Positions 43,264-52,759 are shown, numbered from the stretch's first letter. The stretch: DNA of 64,000 nt from Sphingomonas sp. (GCA_003248865.1 QFPK01000015.1:27621-91620); one strand, 5' to 3'. A program made the numbers and translations. Notes: generated by a model from the letters alone, not told the origin.

Positions 43264-43998
43264 ATGAGTGGTGACCTGGACGAACTATTTGAACGCGTTG
43301 ACCTGTGCCGCCAGAAATCAACCGTTCTGCGGGGGGAAATTTCCAGCCTTGTGGATGTTTCCGTAAAACGATGGGTAGACCTTGTGGCCCCCGGCACAGG
43401 TCAAGTTCTCGCGCAGCTCTTGCAGCACCCGCCTGTTTCAATCCGGCAGGACATCGGGATGATTGTCAATGAACAGCGCGCGATCCTTGATGCACTTGCA
43501 TGTCGTCTCGCGACAAGAAACGGAGCGAACAGTATTGCAGACGTCTACTTTCCAATCACCTCAACAAAGGCGGAATTCATGAGCGGGCTGGGGCGCAAGA
43601 AGCTCCGGAAAATAAGCGAGCGTGACCGCGACATCATTGATCATTTCATGCCGTGGTTGCCTTCGGAGTATGACCCATCCGAAGGCAATCTGACACTGTT
43701 CCAGCTGCACGACGCTGATCGGGTCCGCAAGCACAGAGACCTGTTGAAGTGGGCCTGCCTTGGAGGCGCCTTCCCATCCGGAGAAGGTTATGTTCGCTCG
43801 TTCATATCAGATGGAGTCGTGTTCTCGGACGTTGGAAAAATCGAAAGACTGGCATCCTTTCACGAAATCACGACGCAAGTCGGCGTGCAGATCAACCTCG
43901 TATACAACGAGCCGCCCACGCTGAGGCATCACGACGTCTCCGAGATGCTCTTGTCGTTCAACGATGTTGTGTCGGAAATATTGTCTGCCTTTGCCTAA
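43264..43998 (+). CDS. Accessory protein of unknown function between REP-like repeats
   Basis: A 244-residue soluble protein with no signal or membrane segment. Visible blocks are IVNEQRAILDALACRLATRNG, VYFPITSTKAEF, RDIIDHFMPWLPSEYDPSEG, LTLFQLHDADRVRKHRDLLKW and a C-terminal LLSFNDVVSEILSAF. The spacing of a helix with ALDxLA-like text, an FPI element and a late D-x-x-R/K-H-R-x-L-L motif recalls a scattered uncharacterised bacterial family of 230-260 residues. Base composition is lower in G+C than the flanking genes, which together with inverted repeats on both sides suggests horizontal arrival. It is not a transposase as far as I can see. ATG at 43264 after AGAGGGGCAGAC. Confidence 0.65.
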   Translation: MSGDLDELFERVDLCRQKSTVLRGEISSLVDVSVKRWVDLVAPGTGQVLAQLLQHPPVSIRQDIGMIVNEQRAILDALACRLATRNGANSIADVYFPITSTKAEFMSGLGRKKLRKISERDRDIIDHFMPWLPSEYDPSEGNLTLFQLHDADRVRKHRDLLKWACLGGAFPSGEGYVRSFISDGVVFSDVGKIERLASFHEITTQVGVQINLVYNEPPTLRHHDVSEMLLSFNDVVSEILSAFA

Positions 43999-44044
43999 AG
44001 CATCGCCAGATATGTCTATGATATAATAAGGCGTGAACTTTCGT

Positions 44045-44087
44045 ATTCAGGGACAGGAGTTCCGGGGACAGTATACATAACTCTGCT
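44045..44087 (+). repeat. REP-like inverted repeat, right side of unknown gene
   Basis: Reads ATTCAGGGACAGGAG, then TTCCGGGGACAGTATAC and ATAACTCTG. CCGGGGACAGTATAC (44062-44076) is the inverse of GTATGCTGTCCTAGG at 43158-43172 with three mismatches. It ends the atypical segment. Confidence 0.6.
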
Positions 44088-44092
44088 ATATT

Positions 44093-44156
44093 GTGGGTGC
44101 AGGGACTCATGTCCCTGCCGGGATGCAAGGGCAGCGCCCTTGCCCGCCGGAGGCAA
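44093..44156 (-). repeat. Dispersed repeat fragment G (left end with terminal repeat and hairpins 1-2)
   Basis: In minus orientation: terminal repeat TTGCCTCCGGCGGGCA, hairpin 1 variant (CAAGGGC and GCCCTTG), hairpin 2 variant (GCAGGGAC and GTCCCTGC) and CACCCAC. This fragment shows that the full left end has the terminal repeat followed by hairpin 1 and hairpin 2, so an intact element would be about 250 bp. Confidence 0.78.
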
Positions 44157-44220
44157 ACGCCCACGGCATGGCCCACCACCGCCATTACCGCTTGATCCCC
44201 GCGCGCGCGGCCCTATGTAA

Positions 44221-44236
44221 ACCGGACTAATCCGGT
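44221..44236. promoter_or_regulatory. Palindromic operator upstream of the SUF regulator
   Basis: ACCGGACTAATCCGGT: 6-bp perfect arms with a CTAA centre, 19 bp before the ATG of the Rrf2 regulator. Position and symmetry suit autoregulation by the IscR/SufR-like protein in response to Fe-S status. Confidence 0.6.
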
Positions 44237-44255
44237 ACGGGATCGAATCGAACAG

Positions 44256-44737
44256 ATGCTGCGCTTGTCCAATCTTGCCGATTATGGCGTTGTCGTGATG
44301 ACGGCGGCTGCGCGCATTGCCGAGGGGCGGGTTGCGGCCGAGGGGCGGCATGCGTCTGCGGCGCAAGTGGCCACGCTCACCGGAATTCCCGCGCCCACTG
44401 TGGCCAAGCTGATGGGTCAGCTGGCGCGTGGGGGGTTGCTGGTGTCTCATCGCGGGGTGGCCGGCGGCTTTGCGCTGGCGCGGCCTGCGCCGGAAATCAG
44501 CCTTGCTGATATCGTGGAGGCCATTGACGGGCCGATCGCGCTCACCCATTGCGGCCAGCCCGGCGCGGATTGTGACTTGTCGCACAATTGCGCTGTTCGT
44601 CCGCATTGGGCGCCGGTGAACAACGCCGTGAAGGCGGCGCTCGCGCAGGTGTCTCTGGCGGACCTGGCCCCGCCTTCCGTCCGAAAACCCGCCCAGTTGC
44701 CCAATCAGCTGCCGGTCGGGGATCAGAAGCAGTTCGC

Positions 44738-44741
<4 letters not shown>
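44256..44741 (+). CDS. Rrf2-family SUF system regulator
   Basis: A 161-residue IscR-like regulator: MLRLSNLADYGVVVMTAAARIAEG is the N-terminal wing-helix start, ATLTGIPAPTVAKLMGQLARGGLLVSHRGVAGGFALARP the DNA-binding helix and wing (in parts), and HCGQPGADCDLSHNC supplies three cysteines for an Fe-S cluster. It is the Rrf2 subtype that heads SUF operons in many proteobacteria. Its stop overlaps the sufB start (ATGA). It probably represses the operon when Fe-S clusters are plentiful. Confidence 0.92.
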
Positions 44742-46224
<1,483 letters not shown>

Positions 46225-46228
<4 letters not shown>

Positions 46229-46572
46229 ACCTGCTTCCGGCCCTGCTGCTGGCACAGGCCACCGTCACCACCCCGCCGCCGGAGCCGGCGACTGAGGGGG
46301 GTGACGAGATCGTCATCCTCGCGCGGAAGCTGAAGCTGGTGCATGTGAATCTGCTGCGCACCGGCCATGGCAGGCCCGGCATCTGCACCGTCTTGAAATC
46401 CAGCGGCGACGCGGAGGTGGACAAGCTCACCTGCGAAGCAGCCGTTGCCTGCACCCTCAAACTGCCGGACCGCTCCACCCCGGTCGACGCGATGAGCGCG
46501 TGCACCCGCGAGGAACAGGCCCGCCGGGTGGAGGAACTGGCCGACAAACGCCTTCAGGAATCGAATGAATGA
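46225..46572 (+). CDS. Unknown protein inside the SUF operon
   Basis: A 115-residue frame from GTG at 46225, overlapping the sufB stop and the sufC start, so it is clearly in the operon. MNLLPALLLAQATVTTPPPEPA looks like a signal peptide with a Pro-rich start of the mature protein. The rest (EIVILARKLKLVHVNLLRTG, CTVLKSSGDAEVDKLTCEAAVACTLKL) has four cysteines that could form disulfides outside the cytoplasm. No known SUF component matches. If exported, a direct role in cluster assembly is unlikely; its place in the operon may be for coordinated expression. Confidence 0.72.
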
Positions 46573-47312
46573 TGCTCGAAATCACCAATCTCCACGCCAA
46601 GGTCGGCGACCGCGAAATCCTGAAGGGCTTGACCCTGTCGGTGAAGGCCGGCGAAGTCGCGGCCATCATGGGGCCGAACGGCGCCGGCAAGTCCACGCTG
46701 GCCCATGTGCTGGCCGGTCGCGAAGGCTATGAAGTCACCGCGGGCAGCGCCACCTTCGACGGGCAGGACCTGCTGGCGCTGGAGCCGAACGAGCGCGCCG
46801 CTGCCGGCCTGTTCCTGGGCTTCCAGTATCCGGTGGAAATCCCCGGCGTGTCCAACCTGCTGTTCCTGCGCACCGCGCTGAATGCGCAGCGCAAGCTGCG
46901 CGGCGAGGCGGAAATCTCCGGTGCGGACTTCCTGAAGCGGGTGCGCGAGGAATCCGCTGTGCTGGGCCTCGACATGGAGATGCTGAAGCGCGGCGTGAAC
47001 GTCGGCTTTTCCGGCGGGGAGAAGAAGCGCAACGAGGCGTTCCAGCTGGGCATCCTGCAGCCGAAATTCGCGCTGCTGGATGAAACCGATTCGGGCCTCG
47101 ACATCGATGCGCTGCGCATCGTCTCTGAAGGGATCAACCGCTTCCGATCGCCGGAGCGCGCCGTGCTGCTGATCACCCATTATCAGCGCCTGCTGGACCA
47201 TGTGAAACCCGATGTGGTGCATGTGCTGGCGGGCGGCCGCATCGTCGAGACGGGCGGGCCGGAGCTGGCGCTGCGGCTGGAGGCCCATGGCTATGAAGGC
47301 CTTGCCGCATGA
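46572..47312 (+). CDS. sufC: SUF system ATPase SufC
   Basis: An ABC-type ATPase of 246 residues from the ATG at 46572 (MLEITNLHAKVGDREILKGL); an adjacent ATG at 46569 is possible. Walker A is GPNGAGKST, signature FSGGEKKRNE, and Walker B ALLDETDSGLDID, the exact SufC variants. FLGFQYPVEIPGVSN is the SufC-specific region. It drives conformational change of SufB-SufD. Confidence 0.96.
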   Translation: MLEITNLHAKVGDREILKGLTLSVKAGEVAAIMGPNGAGKSTLAHVLAGREGYEVTAGSATFDGQDLLALEPNERAAAGLFLGFQYPVEIPGVSNLLFLRTALNAQRKLRGEAEISGADFLKRVREESAVLGLDMEMLKRGVNVGFSGGEKKRNEAFQLGILQPKFALLDETDSGLDIDALRIVSEGINRFRSPERAVLLITHYQRLLDHVKPDVVHVLAGGRIVETGGPELALRLEAHGYEGLAA

Positions 47313-48046
47313 CGGCCCAGATGCAACCTGCGCCCACCCGCAAGGATGAGGCCTGGCGCTATGCCGACCTGAAGGCGGTGGAGGCGCTGTGGCCGCCGGC
47401 GCCTGCGCGCCTGATCAGCGTGCCGGCCGGTGCCGCGCGCGAGGAGGTGGTGCGGGTGCAGGATGGCGGCATCCATGACCTGCGCGTCGAGCTGGCGGAG
47501 GGGGCGCGGCTGAACCTTGTGCTGCTCGTCCAGTCCGACAGCTATGCCCGGGTGTCGGTGCTGGCGCATCTGAAGGCGGGCGCGCATTTCGATCTGGGCG
47601 GAATCCTGCTGGGCGCCGGTGCGGCGACGCAGGAGATCGTCACCGACGTTCGCCACGACGAACCCGGTGCGGAGAGCCGCCAGCGCATCCGGCTGGTGCT
47701 GGATGAGCGCGCGACCGGCACCTATCTGGGCCGGATCGCGGTTGCCCGCGACGCGCAGCAGACCGACGCCGAGCAGTCGGCCCGGGCGCTGGTGCTGAAG
47801 CGGACCGCCACGGCCAATCTGAAGCCGGAGCTGGAAATCTTCGCCGACGATGTGAAATGCGCCCATGGCTGCACCGTGGGCGAGCTGGACAAGGCGGCGC
47901 TGTTCTATCTTGAATCGCGCGGCATCCCGCTGGCGGAGGCGCGGGCGCTGCTGACGCGCGCCTTTGTTGCGGATGCGCTGTCGGGCCTGTCGGACAGCGA
48001 GGCGCTGGAGGCGGAAACCGCCGAATGGCTGGGGGCGCGCACATGA
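47309..48046 (+). CDS. sufD: Fe-S cluster assembly protein SufD
   Basis: A 245-residue SufD, shorter than the usual 400 or so but typical of alphaproteobacteria. RKDEAWRYADLKAVEALWPP is the N-terminal SufD motif. The C-terminal half contains LKPELEIFADDVKCAHGCTVGELDKAALFYLESRGIPLAEARALL (in parts) with the conserved Cys-Ala-His. It partners SufB in the scaffold. Overlaps sufC by 4 bp. Confidence 0.95.
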   Translation: MTAQMQPAPTRKDEAWRYADLKAVEALWPPAPARLISVPAGAAREEVVRVQDGGIHDLRVELAEGARLNLVLLVQSDSYARVSVLAHLKAGAHFDLGGILLGAGAATQEIVTDVRHDEPGAESRQRIRLVLDERATGTYLGRIAVARDAQQTDAEQSARALVLKRTATANLKPELEIFADDVKCAHGCTVGELDKAALFYLESRGIPLAEARALLTRAFVADALSGLSDSEALEAETAEWLGART

Positions 48047-49269
48047 TGCCGCTCGCCACTCATTTCGCCAGCGCGCCCGCGCTGTTGGACCTGCGCGGCG
48101 AATTTCCCGCCGTGCCGGACGACTGGGCCTATCTGGACGCCGCCGCCACCGCGCAGAAGCCGCGTGCCGTGATCGAGGCGATCACACAGGCCTATGCCCG
48201 CGACTATGCCACTGTGCATCGGGGCGTCTACGCCCGCTCCGCGCATATGACGGAGGCCTATGAAGCGGCGCGCGAGGCGGCTGCCGGCTTCATCAACGGT
48301 CGGGCGGACGAAACGATCTTCGTGCGCGGCGCGACGGAGGCGATCAACCTTGTCGCCAACAGCTGGGGCAATGCCAACATCGGCCCCGGCGACCGCATTT
48401 TGCTGACCGAGTTAGAGCATCACGCCAATATCGTGCCCTGGCGCATGCTGGCGGACCGCACCGGCGCTGAAATCGACGTGGCCCCGCTGACGGCGGACGG
48501 GCGCATCAATGAGGAGGCCCTGATCGCCCTGATCGGCCCGGCCACGCGGCTGGTTGCCGTCGCCCATGTCTCCAATGTGCTGGGTTCTGTGGCGGATATT
48601 GCGCGGATCGCCACGGCGGCCCATGCGGCCGGAGCGAAACTGCTGGTGGATGGCTGCCAGGCCGCGCCGCGTCTGAAGGTGGATGTTCAGGCGCTGGGCG
48701 CCGATTTCTATGCCTTTTCCGCCCACAAACTCTACGGCCCGACCGGGATCGGGGTGTTGTGGGTGCGCAAATCCATCCTCGACACCATGCCGCCCTGGCA
48801 GGGTGGCGGCGCCATGATCGACGAAGTCCGCTTCGAACGCATCACCTATGCCGCCGCGCCGCAGCGGTTCGAGGCGGGGACGCCCCATATCGTCGGCGCG
48901 GTCGGGCTGCATGCCGCGATCCGCTGGGTGGAGCAGGTCGGCATCGACGCCATCGACGCGCATGAGCGCGCCCTGCTGCTGCAGGCCCGTGCGGAACTAT
49001 CGCGCCTGAACAGCGTGCGGTTGTTCGGCCCCGAGGACAGCGCCGGGATCCTGAGCTTCGCGGTGGGCGATATCCACCCCCATGATGTCGCGACCATCCT
49101 GGACGAAGGCGGGGTCGCCATCCGCGCCGGGCATCATTGCGCCCAGCCGCTGATGCGCGTGCTGGGCGTGCCGGCCACCGCGCGCGCCAGCTTCTCCGCC
49201 CACAGCAATGAAGCCGATGTCGCAAGGCTGGTCGCCGGAATCGAACGCACGCAAAGGATCTTCGGATGA
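48043..49269 (+). CDS. sufS: Cysteine desulfurase SufS
   Basis: A 408-residue PLP enzyme (class II cysteine desulfurase). AYLDAAATAQKP at the N-terminus, ELEHHANIVPW, FYAFSAHKLYGPTGIGVLW with the PLP lysine, and IRAGHHCAQPLM with the catalytic Cys. It provides sulfur to SufB. Start at 48043, overlapping the sufD stop. No separate SufE gene is seen in the window. Confidence 0.96.
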   Translation: MMPLATHFASAPALLDLRGEFPAVPDDWAYLDAAATAQKPRAVIEAITQAYARDYATVHRGVYARSAHMTEAYEAAREAAAGFINGRADETIFVRGATEAINLVANSWGNANIGPGDRILLTELEHHANIVPWRMLADRTGAEIDVAPLTADGRINEEALIALIGPATRLVAVAHVSNVLGSVADIARIATAAHAAGAKLLVDGCQAAPRLKVDVQALGADFYAFSAHKLYGPTGIGVLWVRKSILDTMPPWQGGGAMIDEVRFERITYAAAPQRFEAGTPHIVGAVGLHAAIRWVEQVGIDAIDAHERALLLQARAELSRLNSVRLFGPEDSAGILSFAVGDIHPHDVATILDEGGVAIRAGHHCAQPLMRVLGVPATARASFSAHSNEADVARLVAGIERTQRIFG

Positions 49270-49724
49270 GTGAAACCCCCGAAATCCGCCGCTTCGAGGT
49301 GGAGCTGGTGGATGAAGCGCCCGCCGTTCCCAAGGCGCCGCCTCTCGCGGCTGAGCCCCGCCAGCGCGACTATCTGGACGGCTTCCTGAAGGAGCGCCCC
49401 ACCGTCGTCGAGGCGCTGGAAGGCGAGACGCTGCAGGATCAGGTGATTCTGGCGCTGCGTGACATTTTCGATCCCGAGATTCCGGTGAACATCTATGACC
49501 TCGGCCTGATCTATGGTGTCGACATCGAAGACGGCCATGTCACCGTCACCATGACGCTGACGACGCCGCATTGCCCGGTCGCGGAATCCATGCCCGGCGA
49601 AGTGGAACTGAGGGTGATGGCGGTGCCTGGCGTCGCCACCGCAGACGTCAATCTGGTCTGGGATCCGCCGTGGAACCCCGCCAACATGTCCGACGAGGCT
49701 CGGCTGGAGCTTGGAATGCTATGA
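49266..49724 (+). CDS. sufT: SufT-type Fe-S assembly protein (DUF59/MIP18)
   Basis: A 152-residue protein. The C-terminal 105 residues are the MIP18-like domain: VILALRDIFDPEIPVNIYDLGLIYGVDIEDGHVTVTMTLTTPHCPVAESMPGEVE (in parts), with the conserved DPE and the Cys of TTPHCP. A 45-residue acidic N-terminal extension precedes it. SufT helps maturation or delivery of clusters. Overlaps sufS by 4 bp. Confidence 0.93.
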   Translation: MSETPEIRRFEVELVDEAPAVPKAPPLAAEPRQRDYLDGFLKERPTVVEALEGETLQDQVILALRDIFDPEIPVNIYDLGLIYGVDIEDGHVTVTMTLTTPHCPVAESMPGEVELRVMAVPGVATADVNLVWDPPWNPANMSDEARLELGML

Positions 49725-50083
49725 GCACAGACACACTGACCCGCCGCCCGCGCCCCGCGCCCATCAGCCTGACGCCCGGTGCCGAGCGCCGCATCGCGGA
49801 TCTGATCGCCAAGGCCCCTGGCCCCGTGGCCGGGGTGCGCCTCTCCACGCCGAAGCGCGGCTGCTCGGGCCTCGCCTATTCGATCGACTATGTGGAGACC
49901 CCGAAGCCGGGCGACGAGGCCATCGAGACTCCGTCGGGCACCCTTTATGTCGACGGCGCGTCCCTCCTCTATCTCATCGGTTCGGTGATGGACTGGGTGG
50001 AGGATGACTTCACCGCCGGCTTCGTGTTCCAGAACCCCAATGCCAAGGGCAGCTGCGGCTGCGGAGAATCCTTCACCGTATGA
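49721..50083 (+). CDS. sufA: A-type Fe-S carrier SufA
   Basis: A 120-residue A-type carrier: GVRLSTPKRGCSGLAYSIDYV and the C-terminal GFVFQNPNAKGSCGCGESF supply the three ligand cysteines. Last gene of the SUF operon; start at 49721 overlaps the sufT stop. It passes 2Fe-2S or 4Fe-4S clusters to target proteins. Confidence 0.95.
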   Translation: MSTDTLTRRPRPAPISLTPGAERRIADLIAKAPGPVAGVRLSTPKRGCSGLAYSIDYVETPKPGDEAIETPSGTLYVDGASLLYLIGSVMDWVEDDFTAGFVFQNPNAKGSCGCGESFTV

Positions 50084-50093
50084 TCGTCACGGC

Positions 50094-50951
50094 GTGACTG
50101 CCCCCTACCATTTGACCGGCGCGCTGGACGGCAGCCGCCCGATCCTGCTCGCCTCGCCGCACAGCGGCACCCATATGCCGGCCGATTTTCTGGCAACCAC
50201 CCGGCTGGATGTGCGCGCCCTGCGCCGGATCGAGGATGCCCATGTCGGCGCCCTGCTGGCCCCTGCCGCCGCCGCCGGACTGCCGCTGATGGAGGCCGTG
50301 CACAGCCGGGCCGTGATCGACCTGAACCGGGCGGAGGACGAGCTGGACCCCTCCATGTTCCAGGGCAGCGTCACGGCCGCGCCGCGCATCACGGAGCGCG
50401 TCCGCCGGGGCTATGGCCTGTTTCCGCGCGTCGTGGCGCCCAACCAGCCCATCCACCAGAGCCGCCTGCCTGCCGGAACCGGCGCGGAGCGGATCGCCCG
50501 CCTGCACCGCCCCTGGCATGCCGCCATCGACGCCACGCTGGGCCGCACATTTGCCCGCCACGGCCATGCCGTTCTGCTGGATGTGCATTCCATGCCCAGC
50601 CTTGAGGGCGCAGATCCGGCCGCGCTGGTGATCGGCGACCTGCATGGCCGCAGCGCTGCGCCTGCGCTGGTCGACTGGCTGCACGATGCCTTTACCGCAC
50701 AGGGTCTCAAAGTTGCGCGCAATGCCCCCTATGCCGGCGGCCACACCACCGAGCGGCATGGTCGCCCCTATCTGGGCATCCACGCTGTCCAGCTCGAGTT
50801 CGATCGTGCCCGCTACATGGACACGGCGACATTGAAACCCCATGCGGGGTTCGGCCCGCTCGCCGCCAGCATCGCGGCAGTTCTCATCGATCTGGAATCG
50901 GCCCTGCCCCGGTTCGGCCTGGGGCAATCCTTGCCGTTCGCCGCCGAATAA
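50094..50951 (+). CDS. N-formylglutamate amidohydrolase family protein
   Basis: A 285-residue FGase-family protein from a GTG at 50094, 10 bp after the sufA stop. The pattern PILLASPHSGTHMPADFL, then HSRAVIDLNRAEDELDPSMF, GHAVLLDVHSMPS and the late HTTERHGRPYLGIHAVQLEFDRARYMD (in parts) is typical. The reaction would be hydrolysis of N-formylglutamate in histidine breakdown, but no hut genes are near and the family also includes other hydrolases. Possibly co-transcribed with the SUF operon. Confidence 0.88.
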   Translation: MTAPYHLTGALDGSRPILLASPHSGTHMPADFLATTRLDVRALRRIEDAHVGALLAPAAAAGLPLMEAVHSRAVIDLNRAEDELDPSMFQGSVTAAPRITERVRRGYGLFPRVVAPNQPIHQSRLPAGTGAERIARLHRPWHAAIDATLGRTFARHGHAVLLDVHSMPSLEGADPAALVIGDLHGRSAAPALVDWLHDAFTAQGLKVARNAPYAGGHTTERHGRPYLGIHAVQLEFDRARYMDTATLKPHAGFGPLAASIAAVLIDLESALPRFGLGQSLPFAAE

Positions 50952-51156
50952 CAACGGCCTGACACCGGGGGACAAGCAGCCCCCGCCAAACAGCGTGACT
51001 TTGGCACCTGTCGGCGCTTGGGCGCTGGCGAAGCATGTCACAAAGGTTAACAGCGACTCATTCGGATTTGGGTTAATCAGGGGCTGCGCTTCACTTCGGA
51101 CAACCAAAGGAAGCGGGGAACAATAACCCAAACCCGAAAATAAAGGGGTCGCCGTA
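50952..51156 (+). promoter_or_regulatory. Leader region of the PEP-CTERM-like mini-gene
   Basis: 205 bp with no gene. A GC-rich inverted segment (GGGGGAC, then GCCCCCGCC near 50970-50990) may terminate the upstream transcript. Further on, locally AT-rich text (GTTAACAGCG, TTGGGTTAATCAGG) could hold the promoter of the following gene. Confidence 0.35.
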
Positions 51157-51330
51157 ATGTCCAAGCCGATCATCGCCGCACTCGTCGCAGCCGGAGCCGC
51201 AGCGCCCGTGCTTGCTGCCAGCGGCGTCGCACCCGATCCCTCCAGCTGGCTGATGCTGGCGCTGGGCTCGCTGATGGTCGGTCTGACGGCAGGCGGCCGG
51301 CTCCGCAGAACCAGTCGGGTCGCAGAGTAA
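51157..51330 (+). CDS. 57-residue PEP-CTERM-like mini-protein
   Basis: The whole product is an N-terminal hydrophobic signal (IIAALVAAGAAAPVLAASGV) followed at residue 26 by PDPSSWLMLALGSLMVGL and the basic tail RLRRTSR. The latter is close to the PEP-CTERM sorting signal (PEPxxW, membrane helix, Arg cluster), with Asp for Glu. There is no room for a mature domain. It has AAAGGGG 11 bp before the ATG, which is at 51157. A terminator-like hairpin follows. Function unknown; processing would leave almost nothing outside, so it may remain as a membrane hairpin. Confidence 0.65.
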   Translation: MSKPIIAALVAAGAAAPVLAASGVAPDPSSWLMLALGSLMVGLTAGGRLRRTSRVAE

Positions 51331-51376
51331 ACGAAGTTTACTGGCAGCCTTTGGGTCGCACCACAGGGCTCGGACC

Positions 51377-51402
51377 GGGCCGCTCTCTAACGAGGGCGGC
51401 CC
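51377..51402 (+). terminator. Terminator-like hairpin after the mini-protein gene
   Basis: Arms GGGCCGC and GCGGCCC with an inner CTCTC/GAGG continuation, followed by GCTTCATTT. About 46 bp after the stop codon. The U-tract is weak. Confidence 0.6.
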
Positions 51403-51435
51403 GCTTCATTTGGGATACAGCCAATCAGGGTAGCC

Positions 51436-51927
51436 TCAGCCGGCCTCCAGCGTACGAAACATCACCAACGCGTCCACAAAACCCTGCGCCGGGTGATGGA
51501 ACGCGCCGGGCAGCCGCCCGACGATCCCGAACCCCAGCGCCTGCCACAGCCGCACCGCGCGCTCGTTCGTGCTGACCACGAAGTTGAACTGCATCGCGCG
51601 GAAGCCCCGCGCCTTCGCATGCGCCAGCGAGTGCAGGCACATCGCGCGGGCGATGCCGCGACCGGCGGCTTCTGCGGCGGTCATGTAACCGCAGTTGGCG
51701 ACATGGCTGCCGCCGCCTGCCTGATTGGCGCGGATATAATAGGTGCCCAGGACCCGGCCGTCGGCCTCCGTCACGAAGGTTTCGCGATCCGCCCCCATCC
51801 AGTAGGCCAGCGCCTCCGCCTCGGCCATCCGGGGATCCAGCGCATAGGTCTCGCCTGCACGGATGGTGGGCAGGATGATGGCGGCGATGGCCGCTGCATC
51901 GGCGGGCCGGGCTGGGCGGATATGCAT
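51436..51927 (-). CDS. GNAT family N-acetyltransferase
   Basis: A 163-residue GNAT: MHIRPARPADAAAIAAIILPTI at the N-terminus, VLGTYYIRANQAGGGSHVANCGYMTAAEAAGRGIARAM with the acetyl-CoA loop (RGIARA), and STNERAVRLWQALGFGIVGRLPGAFHHP at the C-terminus (in parts). Substrate unknown. The start at 51927 is the conserved one. It is divergent from yebC. Confidence 0.9.
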   Translation of the reverse strand: MHIRPARPADAAAIAAIILPTIRAGETYALDPRMAEAEALAYWMGADRETFVTEADGRVLGTYYIRANQAGGGSHVANCGYMTAAEAAGRGIARAMCLHSLAHAKARGFRAMQFNFVVSTNERAVRLWQALGFGIVGRLPGAFHHPAQGFVDALVMFRTLEAG

Positions 51928-52018
51928 GGGCTGAACTGGTAAAGCCGGGTTTTCGCAGCCGCAACCGCCCGGCTGCGCGATCTTTTCAAACCCCGCTCTC
52001 TTCCCTAAAGCGCTGCGC

Positions 52019-52759
52019 ATGGCAGGTCATTCCAAGTTCAAGAACATCATGCACCGCAAGGGTGCGCAGGATGCGAAGCGTTCCAAGGCTTTTTCCAAGC
52101 TGGCGCGCGAAATCACCACGGCGGCCAAGGGCGGCAATGCCGATCCCAACTTCAACCCGCGCCTGCGCGCGGTGATCGCGGCGGCGAAAGCCATCTCGAT
52201 GCCGAAGGACAATATCGAGCGCGCGCTGAAGAAGGCCGAAGGCGGCGACGCGGAGAATTACGAGGAAATCCGCTACGAGGGCTTCGGCCCCGGCGGCGTC
52301 GCCGTGATCGTGGAGGCGCTGACGGACAACCGCAACCGCACCGCGACCGACGTGCGCACGGCCTTTTCCAAGAACGGCGGCAATGTCGGTTCGTCGGGTT
52401 CGGTGTCCCATGGGTTCGAGCGCCTCGGCCTCATCACCTATCCGGCCTCTGCCGGAGATGCCGACAAGGTCTTTGAAGCCGCCCTTGAGGCCGGCGCGGA
52501 TGATGTGGAATCCGGCGAGGACGAGCATGAGATCTGGACCGCCGCCGATGGCCTGCACGAAGTCGCCAAGGCGCTGGAAGCGGCGCTGGGCGAAAATGCC
52601 GGTGCCAAGCTCGCCTGGCGGCCCAAGGAGTGGGTCGAAGTGGGTGCGGAGACGGCGCAGCAGCTGCTGAAGATGATCGACGCGCTGGAAGATCTGGACG
52701 ATGTCCAGAATGTCTACGGCAATTACGACGTGCCCGAAGACGTGCTGGCGTCGCTGTGA
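52019..52759 (+). CDS. yebC: YebC/PmpR family regulator or translation factor
   Basis: A 246-residue YebC protein: MAGHSKFKNIMHRKGAQDAKRSKAFSKLAREITTAAKGG (in parts) is the invariant N-terminus; AFSKNGGNVGSSGSVSHGFERLG and the acidic middle follow. Family members act as DNA-binding regulators or, as recently proposed, help ribosomes at difficult sequences. It precedes ruvC by 13 bp, the widespread yebC-ruvC-ruvA arrangement. Confidence 0.95.
   Translation: MAGHSKFKNIMHRKGAQDAKRSKAFSKLAREITTAAKGGNADPNFNPRLRAVIAAAKAISMPKDNIERALKKAEGGDAENYEEIRYEGFGPGGVAVIVEALTDNRNRTATDVRTAFSKNGGNVGSSGSVSHGFERLGLITYPASAGDADKVFEAALEAGADDVESGEDEHEIWTAADGLHEVAKALEAALGENAGAKLAWRPKEWVEVGAETAQQLLKMIDALEDLDDVQNVYGNYDVPEDVLASL

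Noticed and set aside
47309..48046. sufD as a truncated pseudogene because of its 245-residue length
   Set aside because: The conserved N- and C-terminal blocks are both present, and short SufD proteins are usual in this group.
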